DNA of 64,000 bases from Pseudomonas parafulva (GTDB lineage: Bacteria; Pseudomonadota; Gammaproteobacteria; Pseudomonadales; Pseudomonadaceae), in assembly GCF_002021815.1 (NCBI RefSeq), contig NZ_CP019952.1, positions 4,626,784-4,690,783 of the forward strand, written 5' to 3'. Under the pieces are notes generated by a model. That model was not told the DNA's origin, did no database searches, and worked only from the letters and a program-made list of their open reading frames with translations. Positions 19,778 through 28,883 of the stretch are shown here, in pieces. Both the position numbers and the translations under genes were made by a program. How positions within the stretch are numbered: the first letter of the stretch is position 1; each line of letters starts with the position of its first letter.

Positions 19778-19795
19778 ATGACTTGATTGTGACAA
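19778..19795 (-). promoter_or_regulatory. Pho box of pstS operon
   Basis: On the minus strand TTGTCAC, AATC, AAGTCAT reads as a 7-4-7 Pho box (6 of 7 and 5 of 7 matches to CTGTCAT), 74 bases upstream of the pstS ATG. It predicts PhoB activation of pstSCAB-phoU. A clear -10 could not be chosen. Confidence 0.65.
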
Positions 19796-19863
19796 TTGGA
19801 TGAAATGCCATCATCGTGTCGAAGCGCTGCCTGCAGGGAGCAAGTGTCAGTGGGCAAGGCGAT

Positions 19864-21153
19864 TCAACGCTTTTTGGCGAGCAAGTACAGACCTACCGAA
19901 AAGCCGACCACGCACAGTACAGCCACATAGTAAGCAGGCGCCATGGGGCTGACTTTCAGAAGCCCGGTTACCGCCATCGGCGTCAGGCCGCCGAAGATGG
20001 CATAGGCGACGTTGTAGGAAAACGACAAGCCGCTGAAGCGCACCGCAGCCGGGAATGCCTTTACCATCACATAGGGCACTGCGCCGATCACACCCACGCA
20101 CAAGCCGGTCACCGCATACAACGGGAACAACAGCTCCGGCCGCGTTGGCAAGCTGTGGTAGAACGCCCAGGAACTGACCAGCAACATCAGGCTACCGATG
20201 ACGAACACACGGCCTGCACCGAAGCGATCGGCCAGGCTACCGGCGCCAATGCAACCCAGGCTCAACAGCACGATCGCCAGGCTGTTGGCCTTGAGCGAGT
20301 CGGTAGGACTGATGTGATAGATGCTCTGCAGCAAGGCTGGTGTCATGAGGATCACCACCACGATGCCTGCCGACAACACCCAGGTCAGCAACATGGACAG
20401 CACGATGGGCCCGCGATGATCGCGCAGCACGGCCCGAAGCGGCAGCCCTTCGGCCAGGGCCTTGCGTTGCTGCATTTCTGCGAATACCGGGGTTTCATGC
20501 AGCCAACGGCGCAGGTAAACCGAAAACAGACCGAACACGCCGCCCAGCAGGAACGGGATTCGCCAGGCATAGCTGGCCACTTCTTCAGCGCTGTAGACGC
20601 TGTTGATCAAGGTCGCGACCAGCGAGCCCAGCAAAATACCGGCAGTCAAACCGGCAGTGAGCGTGCCGCAGGCATAACCGGTATTGCGCGCCGGCACATG
20701 CTCCGAGACGAATACCCAGGCGCCTGGCACTTCCCCGCCGATGGCCGCCCCCTGGATCACCCGCATCAACAGCAACAGGATCGGCGCCCACAGGCCAATC
20801 TGCGCGTAGGTCGGCAACAGGCCCATGATCAAGGTGGGCAGGGCCATCATGAAGATGCTCAGGGTGAACATCTTCTTGCGGCCCAGCAGGTCGCCAAAAT
20901 GCGCCATGATGATGCCGCCCAGGGGCCGTGCCAGATAGCCTGCGGCGAAAATGCCGAACGTCTGCATCAACCGCAGCCACTCGGGCATGTCGGCCGGAAA
21001 GAACAGCTTGCCAACCACGGTGGCGAAGAACACAAAAATGATGAAGTCGTAGAACTCCAGCGCACCGCCCAGTGCAGATAGTGAAAGGGTCTTGTAGTCA
21101 CTGCGGGTCAGCGGCCGCGGGGCCTGCTCGATACTGCTCGGCGCGGAAGTCAT
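19864..21153 (-). CDS. MFS transporter, metabolite:H+ symporter (MHS) type
   Basis: A 12-helix proton-coupled carrier of 429 residues. The MHS/ShiA-ProP-like features are the first helix block (GGALEFYDFIIFVFFATVVGK cut as ALEFYDFIIF) and the loop 2-3 motif GIIMAHFGDLLGRKKMF. Substrates in this family are organic acids, betaines or shikimate; the sequence does not tell which. The ATG at 21153 is chosen because the upstream frame (to 21255) is not conserved-looking. It is divergent from the thioesterase gene and separated from the pst operon by the pstS promoter. Confidence 0.9.
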   Translation of the reverse strand: MTSAPSSIEQAPRPLTRSDYKTLSLSALGGALEFYDFIIFVFFATVVGKLFFPADMPEWLRLMQTFGIFAAGYLARPLGGIIMAHFGDLLGRKKMFTLSIFMMALPTLIMGLLPTYAQIGLWAPILLLLMRVIQGAAIGGEVPGAWVFVSEHVPARNTGYACGTLTAGLTAGILLGSLVATLINSVYSAEEVASYAWRIPFLLGGVFGLFSVYLRRWLHETPVFAEMQQRKALAEGLPLRAVLRDHRGPIVLSMLLTWVLSAGIVVVILMTPALLQSIYHISPTDSLKANSLAIVLLSLGCIGAGSLADRFGAGRVFVIGSLMLLVSSWAFYHSLPTRPELLFPLYAVTGLCVGVIGAVPYVMVKAFPAAVRFSGLSFSYNVAYAIFGGLTPMAVTGLLKVSPMAPAYYVAVLCVVGFSVGLYLLAKKR

Positions 21154-21506
21154 CACGGTTATTCTCTTTATAGGGCAAGGCCACACGGGATGCGGCTTGT
21201 TCAAGGCGAAGGCGAAGATAGCAAATTGCCGGACACGGCTGAAAGCGACACGCAATCCTTACCGACCTGCAAGAACGCATGGTCGTCGCTCGCGTAGATG
21301 CTCTATATACTGGCGTTTCGTACGAAATGTGTCCTGCTAGCGTGGGATATTGTGCGAAAACACCGGTCACTATACTCAGACGGTTTCGAAGCATTTCCCA
21401 CGGCCGTCCCGTCATACGAATCGGCGTAGTATGTTGTCAGCTGAATCGTTTACCGGCCTAAGCGCCGCATCCAAGAAAAGCGTCACGGGTCAGAGGCCCC
21501 CACCGC
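21154..21506. other. 353-base divergent intergenic region with a palindrome
   Basis: Regulatory space between the MHS transporter (minus) and the thioesterase (plus). It holds the perfect 12-base palindrome TTTCGTACGAAA (21316-21327), a candidate operator for the transporter, and AT-richer patches (CTCTATATACTGG near 21301) that could be promoter elements. I see no gene here. Confidence 0.5.
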
Positions 21507-21905
21507 ATGATTGAGCTCGAACAAGAAGATCCAATTCCGCAGGGCGACCTTGCTCTGCAGATCACCGCACTGCCACGGGAAACAAACGGCTTTGGCGATA
21601 TCTTCGGCGGCTGGCTGGTCGCCCAGATGGACCTGGCAGGTACCGCCATGGCCAGCCGTGTTGCCGGTGGCCGCGTTGCCACCGTGGCGATAGATCGCAT
21701 GGCGTTTCTGGTACCGGTGGCCGTGGGCGCACAGTTGTCTTTCTATACGCAGACGCTGGAGATCGGACGCAGCTCCATCCAGATGATGGTCGAAGTATGG
21801 AGCGACGATCCACTGTCCAGCGAATGGCGCAAGGTGACCGAAGCCGTCTTCGTCTTCGTCGCCATCGATGGCAGCGGCCGTACCCGTTCCGTCCCTCGTC
21901 GCTGA
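21507..21905 (+). CDS. Acyl-CoA thioesterase, YciA-like hotdog
   Basis: A protein of 132 residues with one hotdog fold of the YciA/BFIT type that hydrolyses acyl-CoA in the cytoplasm. The signature is NGFGDIFGGWLVAQMDLAG (about 27-45), including the catalytic Asp after the FGG turn, and VATVAIDRMAFLVPV. The acyl chain specificity is not predictable. The ATG at 21507 follows CAGAGG at a reasonable distance. A second thioesterase of the related longer subgroup is encoded at 49.7 kb. Confidence 0.9.
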   Translation: MIELEQEDPIPQGDLALQITALPRETNGFGDIFGGWLVAQMDLAGTAMASRVAGGRVATVAIDRMAFLVPVAVGAQLSFYTQTLEIGRSSIQMMVEVWSDDPLSSEWRKVTEAVFVFVAIDGSGRTRSVPRR

Positions 21906-21975
21906 GGCCTGCCGGCGGTAAACTCATTGCCTGCGACCGGGTCCAAGGCCCACTGGCAACTAATGAGATGACGCA

Positions 21976-22881
21976 ATGGCCACCTTCCAGGTATCGACCG
22001 AGCAACATGGCGAGCTTCACTGCTGGCGTATCCGCAGCAGCTTCGCCGAACTACTGATCGCCCGCCAGGGTGCGCAGGTCCTCAGCTATCAGCGCACTGG
22101 CGAGCCGCCATTGCTCTGGTTGAGCGACGAGGCCATTTTCCGCCAGGGGAAGTCGGTTCGGGCAGGGGCGCCTGTGTGCTGGCCCTGGTTCGGCAACCTG
22201 CAGCGCAACCCCGAAACCGTGCAGTCCATGTACCACGCTGAACACGCGCCAGCCCATGGGCTTGTCCGGACGCGTGACTGGCAATTGCTGGGCGTTGAGG
22301 AAGTGGGCGAAAGCCTGCGGATCGAGTTCGAAATGGCCGAAGCGCAAGGTGGGTTGCCCGGGTGGCCGCACACTGTGGAGCTCAAGCTGGTGGTCGTGCT
22401 GGACGCGGCGTTGACGCTGCAACTGACCAGCCGCAACCTTGGCCATAGCCCGGTCACCCTCAGCCAGGCCTTGCACAGTTACTTTGCAGTCAGTGATGTG
22501 CGCCAGGCCGAGGTCCACGGTGTCGAAGGTTTGTCTTACATCGAAACCCTGTCCGACTGGCAACAGCGCCATCAGGAGGGCGCGCTGGTGTTTAGCGGCG
22601 AGACGGACCGGATCTATCTGAATACGCCGCAAACGTTGAGCATCGTCGACCCGTCCTGGGGCAGGCGGATCATCCTGACCAGCAGCCGATCCCGTTCAGC
22701 GGTGATCTGGAACCCCTGGACCGCACGGGCCAAGGAATTACCGGACATGGCCGATGACGGCTGGCAGCGCATGCTGTGCATCGAGACGGCGAACGTATGG
22801 GATGACGTGGTGCAGTTGCAGCCCGGGGCCAGCAGCTCGCTGGGGGTCAGGATCGATTGTGAAGTGATCTCAAAGGCCTAG
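21976..22881 (+). CDS. D-hexose-6-phosphate mutarotase (YeaD-like)
   Basis: A 301-residue aldose 1-epimerase superfamily protein of the YeaD type, which interconverts the alpha and beta anomers of glucose-6-phosphate. Supporting segments are QVLSYQRTGEPPLLWLS, GAPVCWPWFG, APAHGLVRTRDW (with the active-site His), LTLQLTSRNLG, LHSYFAVSDV and VIWNPWTAKA-like VIWNPWTARAKE. It follows the thioesterase by 70 bases on the same strand. Confidence 0.9.
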   Translation: MATFQVSTEQHGELHCWRIRSSFAELLIARQGAQVLSYQRTGEPPLLWLSDEAIFRQGKSVRAGAPVCWPWFGNLQRNPETVQSMYHAEHAPAHGLVRTRDWQLLGVEEVGESLRIEFEMAEAQGGLPGWPHTVELKLVVVLDAALTLQLTSRNLGHSPVTLSQALHSYFAVSDVRQAEVHGVEGLSYIETLSDWQQRHQEGALVFSGETDRIYLNTPQTLSIVDPSWGRRIILTSSRSRSAVIWNPWTARAKELPDMADDGWQRMLCIETANVWDDVVQLQPGASSSLGVRIDCEVISKA

Positions 22882-22894
22882 TCCCACACACGCC

Positions 22895-23428
22895 TCAAAG
22901 ATCGGCGTCCACCACTACCCGCACCTTCGCGGCGTCCAAGGCATAGGCCGCGTCGGCCAGGTCGTTGCTGACCTTTTCCACCTTCAGCGTGCCGCTGACC
23001 CACACCGGTGTGTAGATGTCATCGATCTTCAGCCCTTTTGGGTAGCGCACCAACACCAGCTGGTTAGGTGGTGGTGGCGGGACGTGGATGCACGCACCAG
23101 GGTAAGGCACCAGAAAGAACAGGGTGCTGTTGCCCTTTGCATCGCTTTCAAGCGGCACAGGGTAGCCGCCCAGGCGAATGTCCTTGCCGTTGAGGGCAGG
23201 CACGGTTTTGGTCGAGTACATGACCGCAGGCAACCCCTTGCTCTGCTTCAAGCCGCCTTTGGCGGTGAAGGTACCCATGGCTTCAGGGGAGTTGTGGTCG
23301 ATTTCAGGCATCTGCTCGAGTGCCTTTTGGTCCGACTTGGGCATCAATTCCAGCCAGTCGGTCTCGGGCAGTTCGGCATGGGCCAGGGAACTGGCCGACA
23401 ACAGGAGGGCAATGAAGAAGGCACGCAT
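22895..23428 (-). CDS. DUF3299 periplasmic protein
   Basis: A protein of 177 residues with a signal peptide (MRAFFIALLLSASSLAHA). The body matches the DUF3299 pattern: DWLELMPKSDQKALEQMPE, IRLGGYPVPLE, FFLVPYPGACIHVPPPPPNQ and the closing VWVSGTLKVEKVSN. The invariant cysteine-histidine PGACIHVPPPP suggests a ligand or metal site, but no function is established to my knowledge. It is convergent with the mutarotase gene across 13 bases. Confidence 0.85.
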   Translation of the reverse strand: MRAFFIALLLSASSLAHAELPETDWLELMPKSDQKALEQMPEIDHNSPEAMGTFTAKGGLKQSKGLPAVMYSTKTVPALNGKDIRLGGYPVPLESDAKGNSTLFFLVPYPGACIHVPPPPPNQLVLVRYPKGLKIDDIYTPVWVSGTLKVEKVSNDLADAAYALDAAKVRVVVDADL

Positions 23429-23475
23429 GGAATGCTCGGCAACTCGGGATGAATTGCCGGCATTCTAACCAGTAT

Positions 23476-23721
23476 TCAGCGTTTCTTGATGAATCCGTAG
23501 ATCACCAGGAGGATGATGGCGCCTACCAGTGCACCAAAGAAGCCGGCTGCCTGACCTGCCTGATAGATACCAAGCGCCTGACCGCCATAGGTGGCCAACA
23601 GCGAGCCAGCGATACCGAGCAGGATGGTCATGATCCAGCCCATGCTGTCGTCGCCCGGTTTGATGAAACGAGCCAGCAAGCCGACGATGAGGCCGATGAA
23701 AATGGTTCCGATGATACCCAT
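23476..23721 (-). CDS. GlsB/YeaQ/YmgE family small membrane protein
   Basis: A protein of 81 residues with three hydrophobic segments and the glycine-rich family pattern (GIIGTIFIGLIVGLLARFIK, MGWIMTILLGIAGSLLATY, GFFGALVGAIILLVIYGFIK). Members are inner membrane proteins often induced by stress; the molecular role is not known. The ATG at 23721 is preferred to 23751 because it gives the conserved MGIIG start and is preceded by AAGGGG. Confidence 0.88.
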   Translation of the reverse strand: MGIIGTIFIGLIVGLLARFIKPGDDSMGWIMTILLGIAGSLLATYGGQALGIYQAGQAAGFFGALVGAIILLVIYGFIKKR

Positions 23722-23829
23722 GGCAATCCCCTTGCAGTAAAGATGGAACACGCCAAAGCCTAGGCTGCGCTTTGGCGTGTTGCCACTTCAGAGGGCCCGC
23801 CGGATGCAGAAGTTCGAATTGACGCTCGA

Positions 23830-24912
23830 TCAGTTGCCGATCAGCGCCTGCACTTGCGCAATCTTGTGCTCGAGCGTGGTCATGTCCTGGCACCGCAATG
23901 TGGCATGTCCGACCTTGCGCCCGGCCTTGAACGCCTTGCCATAGTGGTGCAGGTGGCAGTCGTCGATGGCCACGACCTGCTCCACTGGGGGAACTTCACC
24001 GATGAAGTTGAGCATGGCGCTCTCGCCGACCTTGGCCGTGGAACCCAATGGCAAACCGGCGATGGCACGCACGTGGTTTTCGAACTGGCTGCACTCGGCG
24101 CCTTCGATGGTCCAGTGCCCGGAGTTGTGCACGCGCGGTGCAATTTCATTGGCCTTGAGCCCGCCGTCGACCTCGAAGAATTCGAACGCCATGACCCCGA
24201 CATAATCGAGTTGTTGCAACACGCGACCGACGTAGTCTTCAGCCAGCGCTTGCAGCGGGTGCGCCTGACTGGCGACCGACAGGTGCAGGATGCCGCTATT
24301 GTGCGTGTTGTGCACCAGCGGGTAGAACCGTGTTTCGCCATCGCGGGCCCGGACAGCGACCAGCGATACTTCACCGGTAAAGGGTACGAAGCCTTCGAGC
24401 AGGCACGGCACGTTGCCCAGTTCGGCAAAGGTGCCTACCACGTCCTGCGCGGTGCGCAGGACTTTCTGGCCCTTGCCGTCGTAGCCCAACGTCCGGGTCT
24501 TGAGCACCGCTGGCAGACCGATGCTCGCCACTGCGGCGTCTAGGTCTGCCTGCGACAGGATGTCGGCGAACGCAGGGGTGGGGATCCCCAGGTCACGGAA
24601 CATGCTTTTCTCGAACAAACGGTCGCGGGCGATGCGCAGGGCCTCGGCACTTGGGTACACCGGCACGAACTGCGAAAGAAAAGCCACGGTCTCGGCCGGA
24701 ACGCTCTCGAACTCGAAGGTAACCAGGTCAACCTGGTCGGCCAGCTGGCGCAGCTGCTCCTGGTCGCTATAGCCTGCGCGCAGGTGCTCGCCCAGAGAGG
24801 CGGCACAGGCATCAGGCGCCGGGTCGAGGAAGGCGAAGTTCATGCCCAGCGGAGTACCCGCCAGTGCTAGCATGCGACCCAGCTGGCCGCCTCCGATTAC
24901 ACCGATTTTCAT
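23830..24912 (-). CDS. purK: N5-carboxyaminoimidazole ribonucleotide synthase PurK
   Basis: An ATP-grasp enzyme that carboxylates aminoimidazole ribonucleotide on nitrogen, in purine synthesis. It has 360 residues with the N-terminal IGVIGGGQLGRMLALAG, the central ATP-grasp region (LKTRTLGYDGKGQ, LLEGFVPFTGEVSLV) and the catalytic segment FFEVDGGLKANEIAPRVHNS, followed by GHWTIEGAECSQFENH. Lies 10 bases after purE in the same operon; PurE takes its unstable product directly. Confidence 0.96.
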   Translation of the reverse strand: MKIGVIGGGQLGRMLALAGTPLGMNFAFLDPAPDACAASLGEHLRAGYSDQEQLRQLADQVDLVTFEFESVPAETVAFLSQFVPVYPSAEALRIARDRLFEKSMFRDLGIPTPAFADILSQADLDAAVASIGLPAVLKTRTLGYDGKGQKVLRTAQDVVGTFAELGNVPCLLEGFVPFTGEVSLVAVRARDGETRFYPLVHNTHNSGILHLSVASQAHPLQALAEDYVGRVLQQLDYVGVMAFEFFEVDGGLKANEIAPRVHNSGHWTIEGAECSQFENHVRAIAGLPLGSTAKVGESAMLNFIGEVPPVEQVVAIDDCHLHHYGKAFKAGRKVGHATLRCQDMTTLEHKIAQVQALIGN

Positions 24913-24922
24913 GGGTTGAACC

Positions 24923-25414
24923 TCAAGCCTGACGCGGATCTGGGTTATCCAGCACGGTGTCGGTCTGTTCCGTGCGGAACTGCTTCAACGCCGCGTGGTA
25001 CTGAGGGTGCTTGGCGCCGAGGATGCTGGCCGACAACAGCGCGGCATTGATCGCGCCCGCGCGGCCGATGGCCAGCGTGGCAACCGGCACGCCGGCCGGC
25101 ATCTGCACGATCGACAGCAGCGAATCAACACCTGAAAGCATCGACGACTGCACGGGCACGCCCAGCACCGGCAGGTGGGTCTTGGCCGCGCACATGCCAG
25201 GCAAGTGGGCCGCACCACCGGCACCGGCGATGATCACCTCGATGCCCCGGCCGTCAGCTTCTTCGGCGTACTGGAACAGCAGATCCGGCGTACGGTGGGC
25301 GGAAACCACCTTCACCTCGTAGGGAATGCCGAGTCTTTCCAGCATATCGGCGGTGTGGCTAAGGGTGGACCAATCGGACTTGGAGCCCATGATCACGCCA
25401 ACCAGTGCACTCAT
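24923..25414 (-). CDS. purE: N5-CAIR mutase PurE
   Basis: Moves the carboxyl group of N5-CAIR to carbon 4 in purine synthesis. It has 163 residues, with [13 protein letters not shown], the active-site VVSAHRTPD (catalytic His), [14 protein letters not shown] and [20 protein letters not shown]. The ATG at 25414 has AGGAGAGG just upstream. The longer frame to 25660 is rejected. First gene of purE-purK. Confidence 0.96.
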   Translation of the reverse strand: MSALVGVIMGSKSDWSTLSHTADMLERLGIPYEVKVVSAHRTPDLLFQYAEEADGRGIEVIIAGAGGAAHLPGMCAAKTHLPVLGVPVQSSMLSGVDSLLSIVQMPAGVPVATLAIGRAGAINAALLSASILGAKHPQYHAALKQFRTEQTDTVLDNPDPRQA

Positions 25415-25457
25415 CGTCGAGCCTCTCCTGCAAGCGCCTTCTGGCGCGCTAAAAGCA

Positions 25458-25489
25458 ACAAGCCACGCAGGTGGACCGGCGTGGCTTGT
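25458..25489 (-). promoter_or_regulatory. Perfect 11-bp hairpin in purE leader
   Basis: ACAAGCCACGC, a 10-nt loop, GCGTGGCTTGT, about 45 bases upstream of the purE ATG. Read on the minus strand it is followed by TGCTTTTAG, which looks like a short terminator or attenuator in the leader. It could also be the terminator of something upstream, but no minus-strand gene lies there. Confidence 0.5.
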
Positions 25490-25682
25490 CATACGGATTA
25501 TGAATCGACCAGGTCGGCCGAAGGCGCAGGATTGTAGCGTATTCATGAAGGGAGCGCCCACCCCCATAAGCACATGCCGGATCAAAGGGCAAGCTGTCTC
25601 GCGGGACAAGTTTTTCCCGCTGCTGCCTGGGCGCTGCACGCTGAATGCTAGGGCCTTCAATCAATGACCCAGGCAGGTGCAC

Positions 25683-26309
25683 ATGACTATTCCACGCCTC
25701 TCAACGATCTCGCTTGCCCTTCTGTTCAGTGTGCAGGCATTGAACGCTTCGGCAGCCCGTTCACTGACCGTCAACGTCTATATTCATGACGACTTGGCCG
25801 ACATGCAGGACGCTCAACTGCACAACGACTACTTTGAGCATTGGCTTAAGGAAATGCGCCGTTTTACCGATCACCCCATTGAAGTGATCTTTCAGCGAAA
25901 CGTACCTCTTATCACCGATATTGCGTATGCAGGCATGCCGTCGTCGCAAATACTGGAAGTGTTTACCGACGGCATCCATGAAAAAACGCGGCATAGCCCT
26001 TTTTCATTCGTGGACAAACACCTGCTGCTAACCCGCGACAGTTACGATCGAAGCGGTTGGAACTACAACGCTGGACTTGCCTACACGAAGCAGAACACGG
26101 CTATCTCATCAATCGCCGCGTATGGCGCTCCCGCCCATGAAATCGGCCACATGCTGGGCGCTACCCACGAAGATGCCGAACTTAAGTTCAACGGCTGGGT
26201 ATGCGAAACCTACACTCACCCACGGGTAACCGCTCGCTCGAACTGCTATCGCTACAGCGACAAGAACCGCGCAACCATCGCGGATTATCTGAAATACAAT
26301 TCAAAATGA
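25683..26309 (+). CDS. Secreted metzincin-like zinc metalloprotease
   Basis: A 208-residue protein with a signal peptide (MTIPRLSTISLALLFSVQAL, cleavage near ASA). The full metzincin zinc motif HEIGHMLGATH (HExxHxxGxxH) is near residue 155. After it come two cysteines (VCETYTHP and NCYRYSDKN) and an RYSDKNRATIADYL ending that recalls the end of M12B (reprolysin/adamalysin) domains. The methionine of the usual Met-turn (C-I-M in adamalysins) is absent: the equivalent place reads C-E-T. G+C is visibly lower than in neighbouring genes and it separates purE from the lysR-aspA pair, suggesting transfer. Target protein unknown. Confidence 0.8.
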   Translation: MTIPRLSTISLALLFSVQALNASAARSLTVNVYIHDDLADMQDAQLHNDYFEHWLKEMRRFTDHPIEVIFQRNVPLITDIAYAGMPSSQILEVFTDGIHEKTRHSPFSFVDKHLLLTRDSYDRSGWNYNAGLAYTKQNTAISSIAAYGAPAHEIGHMLGATHEDAELKFNGWVCETYTHPRVTARSNCYRYSDKNRATIADYLKYNSK

Positions 26310-27218
26310 TGCCTCGCCTTGGACGCTGGTCGACTCCAGTTTGCGCCACAGCAAGCGCACGTTGGCCTTGCGGACCAAGGCGCAGCGATACAGGCGAATT
26401 TCCAGCGGCACGTGCCACTGGCTGCCACCGCAGATCGCAAGTTCCCCACGCTCCAGTTCACCGCGCATGGACAGTCGCGGTACCCATGCCACCCCCATCC
26501 CCTCCAGGGCCATGCTCTTGAGGCTGTCAGCCATGGCGGTTTCATAGACGGTGGTGTAGCGCAGATTGCGCTGGCGCAGCAGCAGGTTCACCGAACGGCC
26601 AAGGAAGGCGCCGGCGCTGTAGGCCAACAATGGCACGCTGGTTTCACCCTCTAGGGTGAACAACGGTTTGCCTGCGGCATCCACGGCACAAACGGGCAAC
26701 ATCTCGGTGGTGCCCATGTGCAGCGAGGGAAAGATTTCGGCGTCCATCTGCAAGGCTGCATCAGGGTCGTAGAACGCTAGCATCAGGTCGCAGCCGCCTT
26801 CCCTCAAGGCATGCACTGCATCGCCGACGTTGGTGGCAACAAGCCGGGTGGCGATGTTCAGCCCATCGTTGCGCAGCTGGGCCACCCAGCGCGGGAAGAA
26901 GCCCGACGCGAGCGAGTGCGCGGCCGCCACTTGAATCACTTCGCCCTGGCCACCCTCGAGATGATGCAAATGGCGAAGAATTTCGCTCAGTTGGTCGACA
27001 ACCGTACGGGCTGTTACCAAAAACAGCTGGCCCGCCTCTGTCAGCTCGATAGGGGTGCGGGAACGGTTGACCAGGGTAAGCCCCAAGGCTGCCTCCAGGC
27101 TACGAATCCGGCGGCTGAAGGCCGGCTGCGTCACGAAGCGCCGCTCCGCCGCCTGGGAAAAACTGCGGGTTGAGGCCAGGGCACTAAAGTCCTCCAGCCA
27201 TTTGCTTTCAAGGTTCAT
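26301..27218 (-). CDS. LysR-family regulator divergent from aspA
   Basis: A 305-residue LysR transcription factor. The N-terminal helix-turn-helix is LEDFSALASTRSFSQAAERR-FVTQPAFSRRIRSLE (about 7-41), followed by the effector-binding domain. It is divergent from aspA, the usual arrangement for a LysR protein controlling its neighbour, so aspartate or fumarate metabolism is the likely target. Its last 9 bases overlap the 3' end of the metalloprotease gene on the other strand. The ATG at 27218 gives the standard N-terminus. Confidence 0.9.
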   Translation of the reverse strand: MNLESKWLEDFSALASTRSFSQAAERRFVTQPAFSRRIRSLEAALGLTLVNRSRTPIELTEAGQLFLVTARTVVDQLSEILRHLHHLEGGQGEVIQVAAAHSLASGFFPRWVAQLRNDGLNIATRLVATNVGDAVHALREGGCDLMLAFYDPDAALQMDAEIFPSLHMGTTEMLPVCAVDAAGKPLFTLEGETSVPLLAYSAGAFLGRSVNLLLRQRNLRYTTVYETAMADSLKSMALEGMGVAWVPRLSMRGELERGELAICGGSQWHVPLEIRLYRCALVRKANVRLLWRKLESTSVQGEASF

Positions 27219-27400
27219 TGGGCCGCTCCCCTGCCGTGCACCAAAATGGAACACGCTCGAAAATCAATCGGCGTCACATCTATCATTATGCCGTTTGTGC
27301 ATAGGTTAGCGTGCAACAGCATTGGCCGCAAAAACACCTTAGGGCCTAGGATTGGCGCCATTCCGGCATGTGCCGGGTCAAACTCGAGATGATATTTATC

Positions 27401-28825
27401 ATGTCCGCTGCTGCATCGTTCCGCGTCGAAAAAGATCTGTTGGGCACCCTTGAAGTTCCTGCCGATGCCTACTACGGCATCCAGACCCTGCGCGCTGCCA
27501 ACAACTTCCACCTCTCTGGCGTCCCCCTATCGCACTACCCCAAGCTGGTCGTGGCCTTGGCCATGGTCAAGCAGGCGGCTGCCGATGCCAACCGTGAGCT
27601 GGGCCACCTGAGCGATGCAAAGCACGCTGCCATCAGTGCAGCCTGCGCCCGTCTGATCAAGGGCGACTACCACGAGCAGTTCGTGGTCGACATGATTCAA
27701 GGGGGTGCCGGTACCTCCACCAATATGAACGCCAACGAAGTCATCGCCAACGTTGCGTTGGAGGCCATGGGTCACCAGAAGGGTGAATACCAGTACCTGC
27801 ACCCCAACAACGATGTGAACATGGCGCAGTCGACCAACGACGCCTACCCCACCGCTATTCGCCTGGGCTTGCTGCTGGGCCACGACGCCCTGCTGGCCAG
27901 CCTCGACAGCCTGATCCAGGCCTTTGCTGCCAAAGGTAAAGAGTTCGACCACGTACTAAAGATGGGTCGTACCCAGCTGCAGGACGCCGTGCCGATGACT
28001 CTGGGCCAGGAATTCCGCGCCTTTGCCACCACCATGACCGAAGACCTCAACCGTCTGCGCTCGCTGGCACCTGAGCTGCTCACCGAGATCAACCTGGGTG
28101 GCACCGCGATTGGCACCGGCATCAACGCCGACCCGGGCTACCAAGCTCTGGCCGTACAGCGTCTGGCAACCATCAGTGGCCAGCCACTGGTACCGGCTGC
28201 CGACCTGATCGAAGCCACCTCCGACATGGGCGCCTTCGTACTGTTCTCCGGCATGCTCAAGCGCACCGCGGTCAAGTTGTCGAAGATCTGCAACGACCTG
28301 CGCCTGCTGTCCAGCGGCCCGCGTACCGGCATCAACGAGATCAACCTGCCGGCTCGTCAGCCAGGCAGCTCGATCATGCCAGGCAAGGTAAACCCGGTGA
28401 TTCCTGAAGCCGTGAACCAAGTGGCCTTCGCCATCATGGGCAACGACCTGGCCCTGACCGTCGCGGCCGAAGGTGGCCAGCTTCAGTTGAACGTGATGGA
28501 GCCGTTGATCGCCTACAAGATCTTCGACTCGATTCGCCTGCTGCAACGCGCCATGGACATGCTGCGCGAGCATTGCATCGTCGGCATCACCGCCAACGAA
28601 CAGCGCTGCCGTGAACTGGTCGAGCATTCGATTGGCCTGGTCACTGCCCTGAACCCTTATATCGGCTACGAAAACGCCACCCGTATCGCTCGCGTTGCCC
28701 TGGAAACCGGCCGCGGCGTGCTTGAACTGGTGCGCGAAGAGAAGCTGCTGGACGACGCGATGCTCGACGACATCCTGCGCCCGGAAAACATGATTGCCCC
28801 GCGTCTGGTTCCGCTCAAGGCCTGA
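27401..28825 (+). CDS. aspA: Aspartate ammonia-lyase
   Basis: Deaminates L-aspartate to fumarate and ammonia. It has 474 residues of the fumarase/aspartase superfamily: HPNNDVNMAQSTNDAYPTAI, GRTQLQDAVPMTLGQEF, and the catalytic SS-loop signature GSSIMPGKVNP. The start is the ATG at 27401 (MSAAASFRVEKDLLG); an ATG at 27389 is also in frame. It is transcribed away from the LysR gene and followed by a strong terminator, so it is a single-gene unit. Confidence 0.96.
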   Translation: MSAAASFRVEKDLLGTLEVPADAYYGIQTLRAANNFHLSGVPLSHYPKLVVALAMVKQAAADANRELGHLSDAKHAAISAACARLIKGDYHEQFVVDMIQGGAGTSTNMNANEVIANVALEAMGHQKGEYQYLHPNNDVNMAQSTNDAYPTAIRLGLLLGHDALLASLDSLIQAFAAKGKEFDHVLKMGRTQLQDAVPMTLGQEFRAFATTMTEDLNRLRSLAPELLTEINLGGTAIGTGINADPGYQALAVQRLATISGQPLVPAADLIEATSDMGAFVLFSGMLKRTAVKLSKICNDLRLLSSGPRTGINEINLPARQPGSSIMPGKVNPVIPEAVNQVAFAIMGNDLALTVAAEGGQLQLNVMEPLIAYKIFDSIRLLQRAMDMLREHCIVGITANEQRCRELVEHSIGLVTALNPYIGYENATRIARVALETGRGVLELVREEKLLDDAMLDDILRPENMIAPRLVPLKA

Positions 28826-28883
28826 CCAGCACGTTGTAACCGTCTCACCAGGTCGAGGGACTAGACACCTCTCAACCTTTCCT

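Noticed and set aside
19816..21081. 421-codon plus-strand open frame over the MHS transporter gene
   Set aside because: Histidine/glutamine-rich shadow frame; the minus strand has twelve clear membrane helices.
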